NCBI GenBank assembly: GCA_005792805.1
Contig: SXQV01000039.1
Coordinates: 1 to 9,367, forward strand
Length of the DNA stretch: 9,367 nt
From: Methylococcaceae bacterium
GTDB lineage: Bacteria > Pseudomonadota > Gammaproteobacteria > Methylococcales > Methylococcaceae
Direction of reading: 5' to 3'
Shown here: positions 4,892-9,367 of the stretch, in pieces
Numbering within the stretch: the stretch's first letter is position 1
How the letters are laid out: every line of letters starts with the position of its first letter
The notes under the pieces: generated by a model
Seen by the model: the letters and a program-made list of their open reading frames with translations, nothing else
The model's database searches: none
Told to the model about the DNA's origin: nothing
Translations under genes and position numbers: made by a program

Positions 4892-6379
4892 TCAATAGGG
4901 ATAGCGGCCATACAATCGGATGGACTCCGCCAATTGCGACGTGCTCGACTCCGCAATCTGATCCCAGCTAAATCGCCAGCGCCAGTTCCCTTCCGTAGTG
5001 CCCGGTGTATTCATCCTGTGACCCTTGCCCAAAGCCAGCAGATCCTGCATCGGCAAAATGGCCAGCTTGGCAACCGAGGCCAGCGCGCTCTGAATGAGTG
5101 CATCAGGCATCCTCGCAGCGGGATTACCCAAATAACGGTAGACATGCATTCGCTGCTCCGGCGACTGCTCCTCAAACCACGACACGGTGGTGTCGTTGTC
5201 ATGTGTCCCTGTATACACCACATTATTGGGCGTGTGATTGTGCGGCAGATAAGGGTTGTCAGGGCCGCCGTCGAAAGCAAACTGCAAGATCAGCATGCCC
5301 GGTATATTGAAACGCTCTCTGAGATCTTCCACTTCTGGCGTGATGATTCCCAAATTCTCAGCAATCAGGGGCAACCGGCCCGATTCAACTGAATTGAACA
5401 GCGTGGAAAGCAACGCTTCACCCGGCGCCTTGACCCAGTGGCCCTCCATCGCCGTAGCTGACTCAGCGGGGATCTCCCAAAAAGCTTCAAACCCTCTGAA
5501 ATGATCGATACGGACCCAGTCGTAAAGCGAAAGCTGGCCTCTGAAACGTTCCAGCCACCACTCAAAACCATTGGCCTGCATCCGGTCCCACCGATAATGC
5601 GGATTACCCCAGCGCTGTCCGGTCGAGGAGAAATAGTCAGGGGGGACCCCGGCTACGACGCGAGGTTGGCCCTCGGGGGTAAGATCAAAATCCGCCTGCC
5701 GCGCCCAGACATCCGCACTGTCACCGGCCACGAAAATCGGAATATCACCAAACAGCAACACGCCGCGACCATTGGCATAAGCCCGAAGTGCGTGCCATTG
5801 ATGGAAAAACACGAACTGCTCGAAATTCACCTGCTCCACCCGGGGAGCCAGCCTCTTTCTGGCCGCACTCAGTGCCGATACCTGGCGATCGCGCAACCCG
5901 GCGGGCCAGTCCTGCCAGCCCAAGCCACCCAACTCACCCCGAATGGCCATGAATAGGGAAAAGTCCCCCAGCCACGCTTGATGCCGATGAATGAAATCCC
6001 GGTACTCCGAGGAGTTGACGGCACCGGATTGGGTGAATCCGGCATAGGCCAAACCAAGACAATGGGTTCGGTAATCGGGTGACGCATCCTCGCACCGGTC
6101 CCTCGCCTGAGGATTCAGCCAACCTCGCTCGACCAGCCAGTCGAGATTGATCATTAACGGATTCCCGGCATGCGCCGAGAGGCACTGGTAAGGCGACCCG
6201 TCGGAATGGGTGGGATTCACGGGCAAAGTCTGCCAGACACTAATCCCGCTGCTCACGAGAAAGTCGACGAAACGGTAGGCATCCTGCCCGAGATCGCCAT
6301 TACCAAAGCCACCCGGCAAGGAAGTGATGTGCAGCAGGATACCCGCGCGACGACGATCAAGAATGCTATGCGCCTGCAT
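4892..6379 (-). CDS. malQ: 4-alpha-glucanotransferase (amylomaltase, GH77)
   Basis: A 495-residue cytoplasmic GH77 enzyme that transfers maltodextrin segments between alpha-1,4-glucan chains, releasing glucose. The N-terminus RRAGILLHITSLPGGFGNGD (10-29) and SGISVWQTLPVNPT (44-57) are typical. Catalytic residues are visible: nucleophile Asp292 in RIDHFRG, acid/base Glu341 in IAENLG, and Asp394 in GTHDNDT. These fall within one residue of those of Thermus amylomaltase, and the C-terminal NTPGTTEGNWRWR is intact. Length is that of the short bacterial amylomaltases rather than the nearly 700-residue E. coli MalQ. The ATG is supported by GGAG 11 bases upstream. It lies 182 bp downstream of glgC on the same strand, so it is probably expressed with glycogen genes and recycles the short glucans formed during glycogen turnover. 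Confidence 0.96.
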   Translation of the reverse strand: MQAHSILDRRRAGILLHITSLPGGFGNGDLGQDAYRFVDFLVSSGISVWQTLPVNPTHSDGSPYQCLSAHAGNPLMINLDWLVERGWLNPQARDRCEDASPDYRTHCLGLAYAGFTQSGAVNSSEYRDFIHRHQAWLGDFSLFMAIRGELGGLGWQDWPAGLRDRQVSALSAARKRLAPRVEQVNFEQFVFFHQWHALRAYANGRGVLLFGDIPIFVAGDSADVWARQADFDLTPEGQPRVVAGVPPDYFSSTGQRWGNPHYRWDRMQANGFEWWLERFRGQLSLYDWVRIDHFRGFEAFWEIPAESATAMEGHWVKAPGEALLSTLFNSVESGRLPLIAENLGIITPEVEDLRERFNIPGMLILQFAFDGGPDNPYLPHNHTPNNVVYTGTHDNDTTVSWFEEQSPEQRMHVYRYLGNPAARMPDALIQSALASVAKLAILPMQDLLALGKGHRMNTPGTTEGNWRWRFSWDQIAESSTSQLAESIRLYGRYPY

Positions 6380-6485
6380 TACGCCGAACTCTCCGCGAAT
6401 CAGTGAGGATTGCGCCGAACGAAACGGGCAACCGAAGGGACCAAAAGATAGGCTGTCAAGACATCCTGTCGAGCTATGTAACTGA

Positions 6486-6514
6486 ATGCTAAGGCATCCG
6501 TTTTGTCAGATCAA
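6486..6514 (-). promoter_or_regulatory. Possible promoter ahead of malQ
   Basis: On the - strand TTGATC and TAGCAT are separated by 17 bases; each matches consensus at 4 of 6 positions. Transcription would start about 100 bases before the malQ ATG. The 182-bp gap after glgC leaves room for a promoter, but the match is moderate and malQ may simply be read through from glgC. Confidence 0.25.
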
Positions 6515-6529
6515 ACCGGTCACAACATA

Positions 6530-6557
6530 CCCGCAACAGACCGGGACTCTTTGCGGG
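6530..6557 (-). repeat. Inverted repeat just after glgC
   Basis: CCCGCAA (6530-6536) and TTGCGGG (6551-6557) are perfect complements with a 14-base loop. It begins 4 bases after the glgC stop on the - strand and is followed by TATGTTGTGACC, not a T-run. It may stabilise the glgC message or reduce read-through into malQ, but it is not a standard terminator. Confidence 0.35.
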
Positions 6558-6561
6558 CCGA

Positions 6562-7833
6562 TCAGCGAGCAAAATGCAGGCGCTGGCCCAAGTCATCCGG
6601 GGTGACCAGGACGACACCGCCGGGACTCACATGGAAGCGCTTGCGGTCTTCTTCAAGATTTTCGCCGATAACCGTATTGGGCGGGATATGGCAGCCTCGA
6701 TCAATCACCGCTCTGGTGATCTTGCAGTGCCGTCCGATATTCACTTCCGGCAACACTACCGAATCCTTCACGCTGGAGTAAGAATTCACGCGAACATTGC
6801 TGAAGAGCAAGGAACTACAGACTTCGGAACCGGAAATAATGCAGCCACCTGAAACCATCGAATCAACCGCCATTCCACGGCGATCATCGTCATCGAAGAT
6901 AAACTTGGCCGGTGGCGTTTGGGCCTGATACGTCCAGATAGGCCACTCCCGATCATAGAGATTCAGTTCTGGATCAACCCCGATCAACTCCATGTTCGCT
7001 GCCCAATAGGAGTCGACCGTCCCGACGTCACGCCAGTATGCCTGGACACCACTCTGGGCATCACGGAAGGGGTAGGCAAACACCCGGCTGTTATTGATCA
7101 CGCTAGGAATGATGTCATGGCCGAAATCATGACTGGATGCCGAGTTATCCGCATCCTTGATCAACTGCTCGAACAGGAAAGCCGTACTGAATATATAGAT
7201 ACCCATGGAAGCCAGGGCATAACCCGGACGATTGGGCATGGGAGGCGGCTCGGCCGGCTTCTCGACAAAATCGATTACCCGCTTCGCATCATCCACATGC
7301 ATGACGCCAAAGCCCTTGGCTTCATCCAGAGGAACCTCGATACAGCCGATGGTCAAATCCGCTTCGCGCTCCACGTGATAGGCAAGCATCAAGCCGTAAT
7401 CCATCTTGTAAACATGATCGCCAGCAAGGACGACGATGTATTCGGGATCGCGCTGCCGGAGAATATCGAGATTCTGGTAAACCGCATCGGCAGTTCCGGC
7501 ATACCATCGCTCCTGCATACGCTGCTGCGCTGGCATGACATCGACAAATTCGCCTAGCTCACCGCGCAGAAATCCCCAGCCCTGCTGGATGTGACGGATC
7601 AGTGAATCGGCCTTGTACTGGGTCAATACACCAATCTGGCGAATGCCGGAGTTGAGGCAATTGGATAGCGGAAAATCGATGATGCGGAATTTGCCGCCAA
7701 AGGGGACTGCCGGCTTGGCACGCCACTCCGTCAAGGAATGCAGCCGACTACCTCGCCCCCCCGCTAGCACCAGCGCCAGGGTCTGCCGGGTCAGGCGGCT
7801 GACAAATCGGGTCTTGTGCATGGACTCTGGCAT
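6562..7833 (-). CDS. glgC: Glucose-1-phosphate adenylyltransferase (ADP-glucose pyrophosphorylase)
   Basis: Makes ADP-glucose from glucose-1-phosphate and ATP, the committed and allosterically controlled step of bacterial glycogen synthesis. From the chosen ATG the product has 423 residues (E. coli 431). The nucleotidyltransferase domain shows LVLAGGRGSRL (21-31) and WRAKPAVPFGGKFRIIDFP (37-55), whose Lys40 corresponds to the activator-site Lys39 of E. coli. It also shows YAGTADAVYQN (111-121), VVLAGDHVYKMDY with Asp139, and FVEKP with sugar-phosphate-binding Lys192. A left-handed beta-helix with hexapeptide repeats fills about 320-395. An in-frame GTG at 7842 would add three residues, but GGAG (complement of 7842-7845) overlaps that GTG and sits 8 bases before the ATG at 7833, so ATG is the better start. 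It is divergent from glgB and upstream of malQ. Confidence 0.97.
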   Translation of the reverse strand: MPESMHKTRFVSRLTRQTLALVLAGGRGSRLHSLTEWRAKPAVPFGGKFRIIDFPLSNCLNSGIRQIGVLTQYKADSLIRHIQQGWGFLRGELGEFVDVMPAQQRMQERWYAGTADAVYQNLDILRQRDPEYIVVLAGDHVYKMDYGLMLAYHVEREADLTIGCIEVPLDEAKGFGVMHVDDAKRVIDFVEKPAEPPPMPNRPGYALASMGIYIFSTAFLFEQLIKDADNSASSHDFGHDIIPSVINNSRVFAYPFRDAQSGVQAYWRDVGTVDSYWAANMELIGVDPELNLYDREWPIWTYQAQTPPAKFIFDDDDRRGMAVDSMVSGGCIISGSEVCSSLLFSNVRVNSYSSVKDSVVLPEVNIGRHCKITRAVIDRGCHIPPNTVIGENLEEDRKRFHVSPGGVVLVTPDDLGQRLHFAR

Positions 7834-7949
7834 GGTGTTCACTCCGGGTGTTAAGACATCACGGGCAATAGCGACGGAGATTTGTTAAGATTCGGCCTCG
7901 ATTTTGGGCGTCCGCAGCGTCGACATTCTACTACCAGAGGCCTCTCAAA
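7834..7949. promoter_or_regulatory. Divergent glgC-glgB regulatory region
   Basis: The 116 bp between the two starts must hold promoters in both directions unless longer transcripts are involved. TGTTAAGA occurs twice in the same orientation (7849-7856 and 7883-7890), 34 bp apart, a candidate operator pair. AGAGGCCTCT (7936-7945) is a perfect 10-base palindrome whose left half is the glgB Shine-Dalgarno. I could not find a convincing -35/-10 pair for either gene. Confidence 0.4.
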
Positions 7950-9367
7950 GTGAACTCGAACGACACGCATCATGTACCCGGCAAGATCGGGGAGGGCCTG
8001 AACCCGGAGCTCCAGCGCCTGCTGGAGGCACGCCACCACGACCCCTTCGCTGTCCTTGGGCGGCATCCCACGAATGGCGTCGAGATTTTCAGAGCCTTCC
8101 TGCCCCACGCCGAAGCCGCCAGAATCGAATCCGATGGCCCACAAATGCAGCGCATTCCGGGTACGGATCTCTTCGAGTGCCGCGTCGAGCACGGCAACAA
8201 CATCCCGCAGCATTACTCGATTTACTGGCAGGACAAGTCCGGACGAACGGGCAACCACGTAGACCCTTATACCTTTGCAGCACAGCTCCCCGACTTCGAT
8301 CTCTACCTTTTTGGCGAGGGCAAGCATCACCATATTTACCGTACTCTCGGCGCTCATCTGCACACCGTGGACGGTGTGGAAGGCGTACTGTTCGCGACCT
8401 GGGCACCTAATGCGGAGCGTGTCAGTGTGGTCGGCGACTTCAACGCATGGGATGGCCGGACCCATGGCATGCGCTCAAGAGGTGGCAGCGGTGTGTGGGA
8501 GCTCTTTATTCCAGGGTTGCACGCCGGGTGTTTGTACAAGTTTGAGATTCGCAACCGCCAACAGAACACCATTCTTCTGAAAACCGATCCCTATGGCCAG
8601 CGCTTCGAACTACGGCCGGGCACAGCCTCCATCGTAGTTAACCATGACCGCTACAATTGGTCTGACGCGGAATGGTTAAAGGCGCGCGCTAGCCGCGAGT
8701 GGCTCCATGAGCCCATGTCTGTCTACGAGGTACATCTAGGTTCATGGCGTCTCGACAAGCAGGGGCACTTCCTGAACTACCGGACGTTGGCCGAGTCGCT
8801 GGTGGAATACATCAAGCCTCTGGGATTTACCCATATTGAGCTACTCCCCATTACAGAACACCCCTTTGACGGCTCATGGGGTTATCAGACCACCGGCTAC
8901 TTCGCCCCCACTAGCCGCTTTGGCTCTCCGGATGATTTCCGCTGGTTTGTCGATTATTGCCATCAACACGGCATCGGCATCATCCTCGACTGGGTTCCCG
9001 CCCATTTCCCCAAGGATGCCCATGGCCTCGCCTGGTTTGACGGAACACCGCTTTACGAGCATGAAGATCCCCGCCTGGGCGAGCATCGCGACTGGGGCAC
9101 ACTCATCTACAACTATGGCCGCAATGAAGTCCGCAACTTCCTGATCGGTAGCGCTATTTACTGGCTGGAGGAATTCCACCTGGACGGTCTTCGAGTCGAT
9201 GCTGTGGCTTCCATGCTGTACCTCGACTATTCCCGCGAGGCGGGCGACTGGATTCCCAACAAGTATGGCGGCAACGAAAATCTGGAAGCCATCGCATTTT
9301 TGCGCGAACTGAACACCGCCACTCATCAGCAATGCCCCGGCACCCTGGTTATGGCCGAGGAGTCCAC
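7950..9367 (+). CDS. glgB: 1,4-alpha-glucan branching enzyme GlgB, N-terminal part
   Basis: The frame runs from GTG 7950 to the window end without a stop: 472 residues of a protein usually about 730 long. It introduces alpha-1,6 branches into glycogen. The order is an N1 domain (about 20-120, LNPELQRLLEARHHDPFAVLG), a CBM48 domain (about 125-230, TWAPNAERVSVVGDFNAWDG at 150-169), then the GH13 barrel from about 258 (YEVHLGSWR). GH13 region I is DWVPAHF (347-353) and region II is GLRVDAVASM (413-422) with nucleophile Asp417. Region III is MAEES (468-472) with acid/base Glu470 in the last visible residues. The third catalytic Asp and the C-terminal beta domain lie beyond the window. GTG is supported by AGAGG (7936-7940) 9 bases upstream and by a normal family N-terminus. 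It diverges from glgC; glycogen synthase or debranching genes may follow. Confidence 0.97.
   Translation, partial: MNSNDTHHVPGKIGEGLNPELQRLLEARHHDPFAVLGRHPTNGVEIFRAFLPHAEAARIESDGPQMQRIPGTDLFECRVEHGNNIPQHYSIYWQDKSGRTGNHVDPYTFAAQLPDFDLYLFGEGKHHHIYRTLGAHLHTVDGVEGVLFATWAPNAERVSVVGDFNAWDGRTHGMRSRGGSGVWELFIPGLHAGCLYKFEIRNRQQNTILLKTDPYGQRFELRPGTASIVVNHDRYNWSDAEWLKARASREWLHEPMSVYEVHLGSWRLDKQGHFLNYRTLAESLVEYIKPLGFTHIELLPITEHPFDGSWGYQTTGYFAPTSRFGSPDDFRWFVDYCHQHGIGIILDWVPAHFPKDAHGLAWFDGTPLYEHEDPRLGEHRDWGTLIYNYGRNEVRNFLIGSAIYWLEEFHLDGLRVDAVASMLYLDYSREAGDWIPNKYGGNENLEAIAFLRELNTATHQQCPGTLVMAEES

Noticed and set aside
4698..4895. A 65-codon open frame on the - strand between malQ and the small gene.
   Set aside because: It overlaps the hairpins and the C10 run, overlaps the end of malQ and has no supporting start signal.
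7834..7842. GTG at 7842 as the glgC start.
   Set aside because: It overlaps the GGAG ribosome site that is correctly placed for the ATG at 7833, and it has no good Shine-Dalgarno of its own.
7851..8465. A 204-codon open frame on the - strand opposite the start of glgB.
   Set aside because: It lies entirely antisense to a clear GlgB reading frame and its translation resembles no family I know; it is a shadow of glgB codon bias.

Overview
This is chromosomal DNA of a gammaproteobacterium of moderate to high GC. The evidence is the gene order hslU - DUF971 - ubiE - ubiJ - ubiB, the close match of each protein to the gammaproteobacterial form, and a bacterial-type (ADP-glucose) glycogen pathway. 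I cannot name the genus from sequence alone. Most of the window is well-conserved housekeeping DNA. I see no insertion sequence, phage gene, CRISPR array, tRNA or rRNA.

Left block (1-3957, + strand): the 3' end of hslU (protease ATPase), a small DUF971 protein, then ubiE, ubiJ and ubiB for ubiquinone synthesis. The three ubi genes are tightly packed: ubiE/ubiJ overlap as TTGA and ubiJ/ubiB as GTGA, so translation is probably coupled. The most striking feature of the window is here. ubiB carries an in-frame amber codon (TAG, 3577-3579) exactly where the family has a conserved Gln codon (LYP-Q-LDLW). The rest of ubiB, including its two C-terminal membrane helices, continues intact in the same frame to 3957. 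Full length would be 544 residues, the normal UbiB size.

Middle block (3958-4891): a 503-bp gap rich in inverted repeats, then a short gene (4461-4634, 57 residues, one membrane helix). That gene has a good sigma70-type promoter (TTGAAC-17-TAGAAT), a predicted leader of about 137 nt with three hairpins, and a clear Shine-Dalgarno sequence. I do not recognise its family. Downstream lie candidate terminators for both strands, one a long hairpin holding a run of ten C and followed by six T.

Right block (4892-9367): glycogen and maltodextrin metabolism. malQ (4-alpha-glucanotransferase) and glgC (ADP-glucose pyrophosphorylase) lie on the - strand, with glgC upstream of malQ. glgB (branching enzyme) starts divergently on the + strand and runs off the window end. 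GlgC makes the glucosyl donor, GlgB adds alpha-1,6 branches to the growing glucan, and MalQ rearranges the short maltodextrins released during turnover. Glycogen synthase and phosphorylase genes are not in the window.
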